Source of the DNA: Oscillibacter sp. CAG:241
Lineage (GTDB): Bacteria > Bacillota > Clostridia > Oscillospirales > Oscillospiraceae
NCBI GenBank assembly: GCA_000435975.1
Contig: FR884070.1
Location: 321 to 23,390, forward strand
Direction: 5' to 3'
Length of the DNA stretch: 23,070 nt
Positions 6,869-14,237 of this stretch are shown piece after piece; positions within the stretch are counted from its first letter, which is position 1, and each line of letters opens with the position of its first letter. The notes below the pieces were generated by a model that worked only from the letters and a program-made list of their open reading frames with translations, ran no database searches and was not told where the DNA came from. The translations under genes were made by a program, and so were the position numbers.

Positions 6869-6897
6869 ATAATAGCATAACAGTGTTACGTTGTCAA
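6869..6897 (-). promoter_or_regulatory. Promoter of the yhbD-bactofilin-rluA operon
   Basis: On the minus strand a perfect TTGACA (6892-6897) and TATTAT (6869-6874) are separated by 17 bases. The spacer (6875-6891) is filled by palindrome C. A strong core promoter overlapped by repeats suggests it is normally repressed or reset by a regulator. Confidence 0.8.
6877..6889. repeat. Palindrome C, inside the promoter spacer
   Basis: ATAACA-G-TGTTAC, one mismatch from a perfect palindrome, centred at 6883 and 22 bases from the centre of palindrome B. A protein bound here would occupy the DNA between the -35 and -10 boxes, as MerR-type regulators do. Confidence 0.75.
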
Positions 6898-6981
6898 GGG
6901 GGCGGATAAAAAATTATGGCTCCCATCATTGTGCACAATTCCCAGAGCTTTCCCCATAGGAAAATATAGCTTCGCAGGGGG

Positions 6982-7010
6982 TTGTTTTGCGGAAAAAGCG
7001 GTGTTATACT
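6982..7010 (+). promoter_or_regulatory. Promoter of the MATE gene set
   Basis: TTGTTT (6982-6987), a 17-base spacer and TATACT (7005-7010) lie about 45 bases before the start codon. The 240-base region between the YhbD and MATE genes holds this promoter, the leftward yhbD promoter with its palindromes, and nothing else that I can see. Confidence 0.6.
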
Positions 7011-7053
7011 GTCCCATTGAGTACAGGATTTTTTGAGATCAGAGGTGTGTTCC

Positions 7054-8424
7054 ATGGAAGAAAATCGCAAAAGGGGCGCGCTGTCCGTCAACATGACGGA
7101 GGGGTCCCTGTGGAAAAATATGCTGCTGTTCAGCCTGCCGCTGATGATGACCCAGGTGCTGGAGGTGCTGTTCAACCTCAGCGACGTGGCCATCGCCGGT
7201 AAATTTGCCGACTATCGCGCCCTGGGCGCGGTGGGGTCCACCACGCTGCTGGTGTCGCTGTTTACAGGGCTGCTGATCGGCATGGGCAGCGGCGTCAATG
7301 TGGCGGTGGCCCGGGGCCTGGGCATGGGCGACCGGGAGCGGGTGGAAAAGACGGTCCACACGTCCTTCGTGCTGTGCGCCGCCTTCGGCATCATTGTGTG
7401 CCTGATCTGCATGCTGCTGGCAGGTCCTATGCTGACCATGCTGCATACCAAGGACGAGCTGATTGACGGAGCCACTCTGTATCTGAAAATATATGCCCTG
7501 AGCATGCCGGCCATGGCCATCTACAACTGCGGCAACGGCATTATGAGCGCCATGGGCGACACCCGGCGGCCGCTGCTGTATCTGTCCGTCGCCGGTGTGC
7601 TGAATGTGATTCTGAACCTGTTCTTCGTCATCCGGTGCCACATGGCCGCCGAGGGCGTGGCCGTGGCCAGCGTGATCGCCCAGTGCCTGTCGGCTCTGCT
7701 GATCGTGCTGCACCTGCTGGGGCGGAAGGACGCCTGCCGTCTGTGCCTGTCCAGGCTGCGGGTGCATCCGCAGGAGGCCAGGCGGGTGCTGACCATCGGC
7801 ATCCCCACGGGTCTGCAAAACGCGATCTTCGCCATTGCCAACCTGTTCGTCCAGGTGGGCGTCAACTCCTTCGATGCGGTAACGGTGTCCGGCGCTGCGG
7901 CCGCCGCCAACGCCGATACCCTGCTGTTCAACATGATGGCGGCGTTCTACACCGGCTGCGCCAGCTTCGTCAGCCGGAACTGGGGCGCGGGCAAGACCCA
8001 GCGCATTACCAAGAGCTATCTGGTGAGCATGTGCTATGCCGCCGGTGTGGGGGCCATATGCGGCGTTTTGCTGCTGCTGTTCGGCCGCAGCTTCCTGTCT
8101 CTGTTTGCCAACGAGACCGGGGTCATCGACGCGGGCATGGAGCGGCTGCGGATCATGAGCTTTTCCTATGTGGTGTCGCCCCTGATGGACGCCAGCATCG
8201 CCGCCTCCCGGGGCATCGGCAAGAGCGTGGTGCCCACGGTTATCGTGGTCATGGGCTCCTGTGTGTTCCGGGTCATCTGGGTGTACACCATCTTCGCCTG
8301 GTTCGGCACCATCACGTCCCTGTATCTGCTGTATATCTTCTCCTGGGCCATTACCGGCGCAGCGGAGCTGCTGTATTTCCGCCGCAGCTACAAAAAGGTC
8401 ATTCTGGCGCAGCAGAACTGGTAG
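7054..8424 (+). CDS. MATE-family multidrug/sodium antiporter
   Basis: The protein has 456 residues, the usual length of the family, with about twelve hydrophobic segments in two similar halves. N-terminal features are S-L-P-L-M-M-T-Q-V-L-E-V-L-F-N-L-S-D and, later, G-N-G-I-M-S-A-M-G-D-T-R-R-P; G-L-Q-N-A-I-F begins the second half. It resembles the NorM/DinF-like branch, which exports drugs or metabolites in exchange for sodium or protons. The substrate is not readable from sequence. The start at 7054 is chosen because AGAGGTG lies seven bases upstream. A TTG at 7033 in the same frame would place this ribosome site inside the gene. No terminator separates it from the amidotransferase-like gene 49 bases downstream, so the two may be cotranscribed. 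Confidence 0.9.
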   Translation: MEENRKRGALSVNMTEGSLWKNMLLFSLPLMMTQVLEVLFNLSDVAIAGKFADYRALGAVGSTTLLVSLFTGLLIGMGSGVNVAVARGLGMGDRERVEKTVHTSFVLCAAFGIIVCLICMLLAGPMLTMLHTKDELIDGATLYLKIYALSMPAMAIYNCGNGIMSAMGDTRRPLLYLSVAGVLNVILNLFFVIRCHMAAEGVAVASVIAQCLSALLIVLHLLGRKDACRLCLSRLRVHPQEARRVLTIGIPTGLQNAIFAIANLFVQVGVNSFDAVTVSGAAAAANADTLLFNMMAAFYTGCASFVSRNWGAGKTQRITKSYLVSMCYAAGVGAICGVLLLLFGRSFLSLFANETGVIDAGMERLRIMSFSYVVSPLMDASIAASRGIGKSVVPTVIVVMGSCVFRVIWVYTIFAWFGTITSLYLLYIFSWAITGAAELLYFRRSYKKVILAQQNW

Positions 8425-8436
8425 GCATAATTTCTT

Positions 8437-8463
8437 CCCTCCGCGCATGTAATGCATGGAGGG
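8437..8463 (+). promoter_or_regulatory. Hairpin that could mask the ribosome site of the amidotransferase-like gene
   Basis: CCCTCC (8437-8442) can pair with GGAGGG (8458-8463). One G-T pair, one mismatch and four more pairs extend the stem to a three-base loop. The right arm is part of the ribosome site of the gene starting at 8474. It may only be a chance feature of a G-rich ribosome site. Confidence 0.35.
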
Positions 8464-8473
8464 GGGAAATGCG

Positions 8474-9067
8474 ATGAAGCCTGCTGTTTTCCTGTACGGC
8501 GTGCCGGGCCAATACGGCAATTATGCGGCGGCGCTGGAGGCTGCCGGAGCCAGGGTGGTGCTGTGCCGGGACCTGTACCGCAGCCTGGACTGCGACGGAC
8601 TGCTGCTGCCCGGCGGCGGGGACATCCGGGGTCCGCTGCCGGGAACGGAGACGTTCCTGGTGGATTCCTTTGTCCGGTCCCGGCGGCCCATCCTGGGCAT
8701 TTGCCGGGGAATGCAGGCGCTGAACGTCTATTGGGGCGGCACCCTGCGGGATATTTCCGGCCACCAGCTGCCCCGGGGCGATATGGTGCACCCCACCCGG
8801 GCGGAGGGGATCATGGCGCGGCTGCTGGGGGAGCACCCTGCCGTTACCAGCTGCCACCATCAGGCGGCGGACCGCCTGGCAGAGCCCCTGCGGCCGGTGC
8901 AATGGGCGGAGGACGGCGTGACAGAGGCAGTGGTGCATCAGGAGCTGCCGGTGCTGGGGGTCCAGTGGCACCCGGAGCGGCAGAGCTATGCCCTGCGCCG
9001 GGAGGACGCCCCGGACGCCCGGGAGATCTTCCGCTATTTTGTGACACAGATGAAGGAGACGCCATGA
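8474..9067 (+). CDS. Class I glutamine amidotransferase-like hydrolase (peptidase C26, PuuD-like)
   Basis: The protein has 197 residues. The nucleophile elbow G-I-C77-R-G-M-Q and the later Q-W-H166-P-E168 form the Cys-His-Glu triad of class I amidotransferase folds. S-C-H-H-Q-A near 126-131 is typical of gamma-glutamyl-GABA hydrolase (PuuD) relatives, which cleave a gamma-glutamyl amide. The protein is shorter than E. coli PuuD (about 250), mainly in the N-terminal part, and no other putrescine genes are near, so the natural substrate is open. The start at 8474 follows a G-rich ribosome site (GGAGGGGGG) by about seven bases; an ATG at 8456 lies inside or before that site and is rejected. The stop overlaps the next start as ATGA. 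Confidence 0.8.
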   Translation: MKPAVFLYGVPGQYGNYAAALEAAGARVVLCRDLYRSLDCDGLLLPGGGDIRGPLPGTETFLVDSFVRSRRPILGICRGMQALNVYWGGTLRDISGHQLPRGDMVHPTRAEGIMARLLGEHPAVTSCHHQAADRLAEPLRPVQWAEDGVTEAVVHQELPVLGVQWHPERQSYALRREDAPDAREIFRYFVTQMKETP

Positions 9068-9402
9068 GCAAGCCCATACGGGAACTGAATCTGGAGCTGG
9101 GACGGCCCGACGCGGCGGAGGCTCTGCGCCGCCTGGCGGCGGAGGTGGAGGCGGCCCGTCATCTGGGGACCCCGGCCATGAAGCTGATCCACGGATACGG
9201 CTCCTCCGGCAGGGGCGGGCGGCTGCGTACCGCCTGCCGCACCTGGCTGCGGCAGCAGGAGCTGTGCTTCTTGCCCGGGGAGGAATTCACTATATTCAAT
9301 GAGGAGGCACGGCGGTGGCTGGCCGTGTGTCCCCGCTTGCGGCAGGACCGGGACCTGGACGCGGAAAACCGGGGCGTTACCTTTGTGCTGCTGAAAAAAT
9401 AG
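9064..9402 (+). CDS. Small Smr-domain-like protein
   Basis: The protein has 112 residues. H-G-Y-G-S-S-G-R-G-G-R-L-R at 43-55 matches the HGxGxGxLR loop of Smr domains (the MutS2 C-terminal nuclease/DNA-binding domain). The preceding helix and the start L-N-L-E-L-G-R-P-D-A-A-E-A-L align with the usual L-D-L-H-G segment, but the histidine is absent, so endonuclease activity is doubtful. The C-terminal 30 residues (T-I-F-N-E-E-A-R onward) are extra and of unknown role. It is translationally coupled to the preceding gene through an ATGA overlap and is followed by a strong terminator, making it the last gene of the MATE-side transcript. Function is not known. Confidence 0.7.
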   Translation: MSKPIRELNLELGRPDAAEALRRLAAEVEAARHLGTPAMKLIHGYGSSGRGGRLRTACRTWLRQQELCFLPGEEFTIFNEEARRWLAVCPRLRQDRDLDAENRGVTFVLLKK

Positions 9403-9423
9403 AATATCCTCCGGCATATCCTG

Positions 9424-9453
9424 CGGCGGACGCCTTTGCGTCCGCCGGTTTTT
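9424..9453 (+). terminator. Terminator after the Smr-like gene
   Basis: A perfect 10-bp G/C-rich stem (9424-9433 with 9438-9447), loop CTTT, followed by GTTTTTC. It is a classical intrinsic terminator directly upstream of the kinase promoter. Confidence 0.9.
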
Positions 9454-9454
9454 C

Positions 9455-9483
9455 TTGCCCGGAGCCGCCGGATGTGCTACACT
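9455..9483 (+). promoter_or_regulatory. Promoter of the pyridoxamine kinase gene
   Basis: TTGCCC (9455-9460), a 17-base spacer and TACACT (9478-9483) lie about 30 bases before the ATG. The -35 begins right after the T tract of the preceding terminator. Confidence 0.5.
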
Positions 9484-9514
9484 GAGAAGGAACTGTACGC
9501 ACGGAGGACCTTTT

Positions 9515-10348
9515 ATGAAACGCATTGCCAGTATCCAGGACATCTCCTGCCTGGGGCGCTGCTCCCTGACGGTGGCGCTGCCGGTGATTTCCGCCATGGC
9601 GGTGGAATGTGCCATTGTGCCCACGGCGGTGCTCAGCACCCACACCATGTTCCCCGGCTTCATCAGCCGGGACCTGTCGGACCAGCTGCTGCCCATCGCC
9701 CGCCACTGGAAAAGCCAGAACGTGACCCTGGACGCCATCTGCACCGGCTATCTGGCCTCCCCTCTGCAAACGGAGGAGGTCTGCCGGTTTTTCGACCTGC
9801 TGGCGGGGCCGGATACCCTGCTGTTCGTGGACCCGGCCATGGCTGACGGCGGCCGGCTGTATGCCGGCTTCGGGCCGGATTTTCCCGGGTATATGCGCCG
9901 GGTGGTGGCCCGGGCCCATGTGGCGGTGCCCAACGTGACGGAGGCCTGCCTGCTGACGGGCACCCCCTACCGGGAGACGGAGGACCTGTCCTGGTGGCGG
10001 GACCTGCTGCGCCGGGTGGCGGACCTGGGCCCCCGGTACCCGGTGCTCACCGGCGTGCCCTTCGGGCCGGACCGGCTGGGCGTTCTGGCTCTGGACCCGG
10101 ATACCGGCGGCTTCTTCGACTATCATACCCCCCGGGTCCACGACCATTTCCACGGCACCGGCGACATCTTCTCCGCTGCCTGCGCCGGGGCCATGGTCCG
10201 GGGCAAAAGCCTGCCGGATGCTCTGCGCCTGGCGGCGGATTTCACCCTGGCCTGTATTCAGGTCACCTGCCGGGACCCCAATGCCCCCTGGTACGGTGTG
10301 GAGTTTGAGAAGGCGCTGCACCTGCTGCCGGGGCTGCTGGAGGGTTGA
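9515..10348 (+). CDS. Pyridoxamine/pyridoxal kinase (PdxK/PdxY-like)
   Basis: The protein has 277 residues, close to the 280-290 usual for the family. It phosphorylates pyridoxal, pyridoxamine or pyridoxine with ATP in vitamin B6 salvage. The ribokinase-fold signature H-G-T-G-D217-I-F-S-A-A near the C-terminal half carries the catalytic aspartate. The N-terminal S-I-Q-D-I-S-C-L-G-R-C-S-L and the T-H-T-M-F-P-G-F loop near residue 42-49 bind the pyridoxal substrate. D-P-A-M-A-D-G and P-N-V-T-E-A follow in family order. ATG 9515 is set by CGGAGG seven bases upstream. It appears monocistronic. A PLP-dependent aminotransferase domain also occurs in the window (182-1993), but there is no operon link. 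Confidence 0.88.
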   Translation: MKRIASIQDISCLGRCSLTVALPVISAMAVECAIVPTAVLSTHTMFPGFISRDLSDQLLPIARHWKSQNVTLDAICTGYLASPLQTEEVCRFFDLLAGPDTLLFVDPAMADGGRLYAGFGPDFPGYMRRVVARAHVAVPNVTEACLLTGTPYRETEDLSWWRDLLRRVADLGPRYPVLTGVPFGPDRLGVLALDPDTGGFFDYHTPRVHDHFHGTGDIFSAACAGAMVRGKSLPDALRLAADFTLACIQVTCRDPNAPWYGVEFEKALHLLPGLLEG

Positions 10349-10406
10349 TTTTGCCCCGGCCGGGGAACTTTTCCGGAAATTTTGCTGAAAATCCCTAAAA
10401 ATATAG

Positions 10407-10435
10407 TTGTCAGAACCGGCAAAATATTATATAAT
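10407..10435 (+). promoter_or_regulatory. Promoter of the EF-G-like gene
   Basis: TTGTCA (10407-10412), 17 bases and a perfect TATAAT (10430-10435) lie about 70 bases before the ATG. The leader contains a 6-bp G/C stem (10453-10458 with 10467-10472) and a GAAGGGAG ribosome site ending at 10493. This fits a strongly expressed gene. Confidence 0.75.
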
Positions 10436-10503
10436 CCATATGTTGAGCGAATGCGCGGCGGAAAAACCGCGCTTGTACAGAAAACGAAGGGAGAACAACC
10501 ACT

Positions 10504-12567
10504 ATGACTGCCAACGACATCCGCAACATCGCCCTGCTGGGCCACGGCGGCTCCGGCAAGACTTCTCTGGCCGAGCAGATGCTCTTTATGACCAAGGGTA
10601 CCGACCGCCTGGGCCGCACCGCCGACGGCAACACCACCTGCGACTACGACGCCGAGGAGATCAAGCGCCAGATTTCCATTTCCCTGGCCTTTGCTCCCGT
10701 GAATTATAAGGGCGTGAAGATCAACGTCATGGACGCCCCCGGCAACTTCGACTTCTCCGGCGAGGCTCTGTCCGCCATCCGTGCCGCCGAGTGCGCCGTG
10801 CTGGTGGGCGCCGCCAAGGACGGCCTGTCCGTGGGTATGGAGCGCTCCTGGAAGATGCTGGGCAAGAAGCCCCGCATGATCTTCATCAACCGCACCGATG
10901 AGGACAACAGCGACTACCAGTCCTGCCTGGACGCCCTGAAGGGCAAGTTCGGCCAGGCCATCGCGCCCATCGTGGCTCCCGTGATCGACGGCAACAAGAA
11001 GGTCACCGCCATTGTGGACCTGCTGCACAACACCGCCTATGAGGTCAAGGGCGGCAAGGCCGCTGCCTGCGCCATCCCCGCCGACATGGCCGACGAGGTG
11101 GAGGCCCTGCGTGCCGAGCTGATGGAGGCCGCCGCCGGCGCCGACGAGGAGCTGATGGAGAAGTTCTTCGACACCATGGAGCTGTCCGCCGAGGATATGG
11201 CCAAGGGCCTGAAGCTGGGCGTCCGGGACGGCAGCGTCTGCCCTGTGCTGTGCGGCTCCGCCATCACCGGCCTGGGCGTGGAGATGCTGATGCAGACCAT
11301 CCTGGACCTGGTGCCCGTGGCCACCGATATGCCCGCCGAGGCCGCTCAGGATGACAACGGCAACGACATCCAGGTGGCCTTCGATCCCAACGGCGCCGCC
11401 GCTGCCATCGTATTCAAGACCATTTCCGATCAGTACGGCAAGTATTCCATGATCAAGGTCGTCCGCGGCAAGGTCACCGGCGACGTGGCCCTGTATAACC
11501 CCACCACCGGCAACACCGAGAAGCTGGGCCGCCTGTATGTCATGAAGGGCAAGAAGGGCGAGGAGACCAAGGAGATCTGCTGCGGCGACATCGGCGCCAT
11601 CGGCAAGATGGACCGGGTCAAGACCGGCGATACCCTGTGCGATCCCAAGAACATCGTGAAGCTCCACGGCATGGACTATGCCCAGCCCTGCTACAGCCGC
11701 GCCATCTCTCCCAAGACCAAGCAGGAGATCGAGAAGCTGGGCACCGGCCTGAACAAGCTCAACGAGGAGGATCCCACCTTCCATGTGGTCAACAACGCCG
11801 AGACCCACCAGACCGTCATCTCCGGTGCCGGCGATATCCAGATCGACGTGCTGTGCGCCAAGCTGAAGAGCCGCTTCGGCGTGGACGCGGAGCTGTCCGC
11901 TCCCCGGGTAGCCTATCGCGAGAAGATCCGCTCCACTGTCCGCAAGCAGGGCCGGTATAAGAAGCAGACCGGCGGCAGCGGCCAGTTCGGCGACGTCCAA
12001 ATCATCTTCGAGCCCCAGAACGAGCAGGAGGATATGATCTTCGAGGAGAACGTGTTCGGCGGCTCCGTGCCCAAGAACTACTTCCCCGCCGTGGAAAAGG
12101 GCCTGCGCGAGAGCTGCCAGCACGGTGTGCTGGCCGGCTATCCCGTGGTGTTCCTGAAGGCCACCCTGGTGGACGGCTCCTATCACCCGGTGGACTCCTC
12201 CGAAATCGCCTTCAAGCTGGCTGCCAACCTGGCCTTCAAGGCCGCTCTGCCCGAGGCCAAGCCCGTGCTGATGGAGCCCATCGGCGAGCTGAAGGTCACC
12301 ATTCCCGACAGCTATCTGGGCGACGTAATGGGCGACCTGAACAAGCGCCGGGGCCGCGTCATGGGTATGAATCCCACCGGCGACGGCGAGCAGGTGCTGG
12401 AGGCCGAGGTCCCCATGGCCGAGATGATGAGCTATGCCATCGACCTGCGCTCCATGACCCAGTCCCGCGGCACCTTCACCTTCAACTTCGTCCGCTATGA
12501 GGATTGCCCCGCTGCGGCCCAGGAGAAGGCCATTGCCGAGGCCAAGGCTCTGGCCGAAGCCGAATAA
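10504..12567 (+). CDS. EF-G-like translational GTPase (EF-G paralogue)
   Basis: The protein has 687 residues with full EF-G architecture: G domain, domain II (about 300-385), then III, IV (G-G-S-V-P-K-N-Y near 520) and V with the R-G-R-V-M-G-M segment. The GTPase motifs differ from canonical EF-G. G1 is G-H-G-G-S-G-K-T (13-20) rather than AHIDAGKTT. G3 is D-A-P-G-N81-F-D-F, where the catalytic histidine of DTPGH is asparagine. G4 is N-R-T-D (129-132) rather than NKxD. Such EF-G paralogues (often labelled FusA2/EF-G2-like) exist in many bacteria; their role in translocation, recycling or a special state is unsettled. Arginine is mostly CGC here, while the neighbours often use CGG, a sign of high expression. 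There is no S12, S7 or EF-Tu gene nearby, so it is not the str-operon fusA. Confidence 0.88.
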   Translation: MTANDIRNIALLGHGGSGKTSLAEQMLFMTKGTDRLGRTADGNTTCDYDAEEIKRQISISLAFAPVNYKGVKINVMDAPGNFDFSGEALSAIRAAECAVLVGAAKDGLSVGMERSWKMLGKKPRMIFINRTDEDNSDYQSCLDALKGKFGQAIAPIVAPVIDGNKKVTAIVDLLHNTAYEVKGGKAAACAIPADMADEVEALRAELMEAAAGADEELMEKFFDTMELSAEDMAKGLKLGVRDGSVCPVLCGSAITGLGVEMLMQTILDLVPVATDMPAEAAQDDNGNDIQVAFDPNGAAAAIVFKTISDQYGKYSMIKVVRGKVTGDVALYNPTTGNTEKLGRLYVMKGKKGEETKEICCGDIGAIGKMDRVKTGDTLCDPKNIVKLHGMDYAQPCYSRAISPKTKQEIEKLGTGLNKLNEEDPTFHVVNNAETHQTVISGAGDIQIDVLCAKLKSRFGVDAELSAPRVAYREKIRSTVRKQGRYKKQTGGSGQFGDVQIIFEPQNEQEDMIFEENVFGGSVPKNYFPAVEKGLRESCQHGVLAGYPVVFLKATLVDGSYHPVDSSEIAFKLAANLAFKAALPEAKPVLMEPIGELKVTIPDSYLGDVMGDLNKRRGRVMGMNPTGDGEQVLEAEVPMAEMMSYAIDLRSMTQSRGTFTFNFVRYEDCPAAAQEKAIAEAKALAEAE

Positions 12568-12583
12568 ACTGACATCCAAAGCC

Positions 12584-12610
12584 AAGACCTCCGGCTTCGC
12601 CGGAGGTCTT
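12584..12610 (+). terminator. Hairpin after the EF-G-like gene, terminator-like but without T tract
   Basis: An 11-bp perfect stem (12584-12594 with 12600-12610, loop CTTCG) starts 17 bases after the stop. It is followed by GTGGGC, so it lacks the T run of an intrinsic terminator. It could be an mRNA-stabilising 3' end or a weak stop allowing readthrough into trkH. Confidence 0.45.
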
Positions 12611-12658
12611 GTGGGCTTGCCCGCGTATGCCTTCTGGCAGGCATTGAGGATAAAAACT

Positions 12659-14098
12659 ATGAACTATCGCATCATTTTCCATACGACGGGCAAGGTCCTG
12701 CTGGCGGAGGCGGGACTGCTGGTCCTGCCGCTGCTGGTATCGGTGCTGTATCACGAGCGCTGCGCCTGGGCGGTGCTGGCCTCCATGGCCGCGGCGGCGG
12801 TGATCGGCGGACTGCTTACGCTGCTGGCCCGGCCCCGCCGCCATACGTTCTTCAATCGGGAGGGCTACATCATTGTGGCCCTGGCGTGGGTGCTGCTGTC
12901 GGCGGTGGGGGCGCTGCCCTTCTGGTTCAGCCGGGAGATTCCCTCCTATGCTGACGCGTTTTTCGAGACGGTCAGCGGCTTCACCACTACGGGTGCGTCT
13001 ATTCTGACGGACGTGGAAGCCATGAGCCACGGGCTGCTGTTCTGGCGCAGCTTTACCCATTGGGTGGGCGGCATGGGCGTGCTGGTGTTTATCACCATGA
13101 TCTCCGGCAGCTCCGACCGGTCCATGAACATCCTCAAGGCGGAAATGCCCGGTCCCGTGGTGGGTAAGCTGACTCCGCGCACCCGGGACACCGCCCGGGT
13201 GCTGTACCTGCTGTATTTTCTTATCACGACGGTGCTGGTGGGGATGCTGCTGCTGGGCGGCATGCCCCTGTTCGACAGCCTGGTCCACGCCTTCGGCACC
13301 GTGGGCACCGGCGGCTTCGGCATCAAGGCTGACTCCATTGCCTCCTACTCCCCGTATATCCAGGGGGTCATCACCGTTTTCATGATCCTCTGCGGCATCA
13401 ACTTCAACCTGTATTATCTGCTGCTGCTGCGCCAGTGGCGGTCGGTTCTGCGCAGCGACGAGCTGTGGACCTATCTGGGGCTGGTGGTGGTGGCCACCGG
13501 CGTGATCACCCTGGACCTGCGGGGAGTGTACGGCGGCCTGGGCACCTGCCTGCGGCAGGCGGCGTTTCAGGTGGGCTCCGTCATCACCACCACCGGCTAT
13601 GCCACGGCGGACTTCAACGTCTGGCCGGGGCTGTCCCGGGCAATTTTATTTGCGCTGATGTTTATCGGCGGCTGCGCCGGGTCCACTGCCGGCGGCCTGA
13701 AGGTGTCCCGGGCCATGATCCTGCTGCGGACCATCCGCCGGGAGATCAATCGCCTGGTCCACCCCCGGCGGGTCACTGCCGTCCGCTGCGACGGCAAGGC
13801 CCTGGGCAGCGAGGTCCAGCGGGGCGTCAGCATCTACTTTGCCCTGTACTGCCTGTGTATTCTGGTGGCATTCCTGTGCCTCAGCGGCGAGCCCTTCACC
13901 CTGGAAACGAATCTGTCGGCGGTGGTGTCCTGCTTCAACAATGTGGGCCCCGGCCTGGGGGCGGTGGGTCCCGCCGGAAGCTATGCGGACTATTCCGTCC
14001 TGTCAAAGCTGCTGCTGTCCATGGCCATGCTCATGGGCCGGTTGGAGATCTACCCCATGCTGGTGGCGCTGTCCCCCTCCGTCTGGCGCAAGGATTAA
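12659..14098 (+). CDS. TrkH-family potassium uptake channel subunit
   Basis: The protein has 479 residues, the usual TrkH/KtrB-superfamily length. The four pore repeats each supply a filter segment: F-T-T-T-G-A (about 108-113), G-T-V-G-T-G-G-F-G (about 214-222), V-I-T-T-T-G-Y-A (about 308-315) and N-N-V-G-P-G (about 426-431). It forms the membrane pore for K+ uptake and normally needs a cytoplasmic TrkA NAD-binding subunit, which is not in this window. Start 12659 is preceded by TTGAGGA about eight bases away; the open frame runs upstream into the preceding gene but has no ribosome site there. No clear promoter is visible in the 90-base gap, so it may be read from the EF-G-like transcript. 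A strong terminator follows. Confidence 0.9.
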   Translation: MNYRIIFHTTGKVLLAEAGLLVLPLLVSVLYHERCAWAVLASMAAAAVIGGLLTLLARPRRHTFFNREGYIIVALAWVLLSAVGALPFWFSREIPSYADAFFETVSGFTTTGASILTDVEAMSHGLLFWRSFTHWVGGMGVLVFITMISGSSDRSMNILKAEMPGPVVGKLTPRTRDTARVLYLLYFLITTVLVGMLLLGGMPLFDSLVHAFGTVGTGGFGIKADSIASYSPYIQGVITVFMILCGINFNLYYLLLLRQWRSVLRSDELWTYLGLVVVATGVITLDLRGVYGGLGTCLRQAAFQVGSVITTTGYATADFNVWPGLSRAILFALMFIGGCAGSTAGGLKVSRAMILLRTIRREINRLVHPRRVTAVRCDGKALGSEVQRGVSIYFALYCLCILVAFLCLSGEPFTLETNLSAVVSCFNNVGPGLGAVGPAGSYADYSVLSKLLLSMAMLMGRLEIYPMLVALSPSVWRKD

Positions 14099-14106
14099 GA
14101 AGAAAA

Positions 14107-14139
14107 AACTCTGTGTGATTTCGTCACACAGAGTTTTTT
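14107..14139 (+). terminator. Terminator after trkH
   Basis: A 12-bp stem (14107-14118 with 14124-14135, loop TTTCG) followed by T6, with A6 before it. It lies about ten bases after the stop codon. Confidence 0.9.
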
Positions 14140-14178
14140 GCGCTTGCGTCCATGGCCCCGCGCCTTTCCTGCCTGGCC

Positions 14179-14207
14179 TTGACGGCAGGCGGACGGCCTG
14201 ATATACT
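14179..14207 (+). promoter_or_regulatory. Promoter of the unknown-function gene at 14238
   Basis: TTGACG (14179-14184), 17 bases, and TATACT (14202-14207) are close to consensus and lie about 30 bases before the start codon. Confidence 0.65.
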
Positions 14208-14237
14208 GAGCATATCAGAATGGAAGGAAGGTTGGCT

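Noticed and set aside
7033..7053. Upstream TTG start for the MATE gene
   Set aside because: It would place the AGAGGTG ribosome site inside the coding region; the ATG at 7054 has the right spacing.
10351..10375. CCCCGGCCGGGG palindrome followed by AACTTTT after the kinase gene
   Set aside because: The stem is only four base pairs if a loop is allowed and the T run is offset. It could be a weak terminator but is not strong enough to annotate.
10258..12585. A 775-codon open frame on the minus strand, opposite the EF-G-like gene
   Set aside because: It is the mirror of a G/C-biased third codon position in a strongly biased gene. Its product is rich in G, H, L and V with no domain, and it has no ribosome site or promoter.
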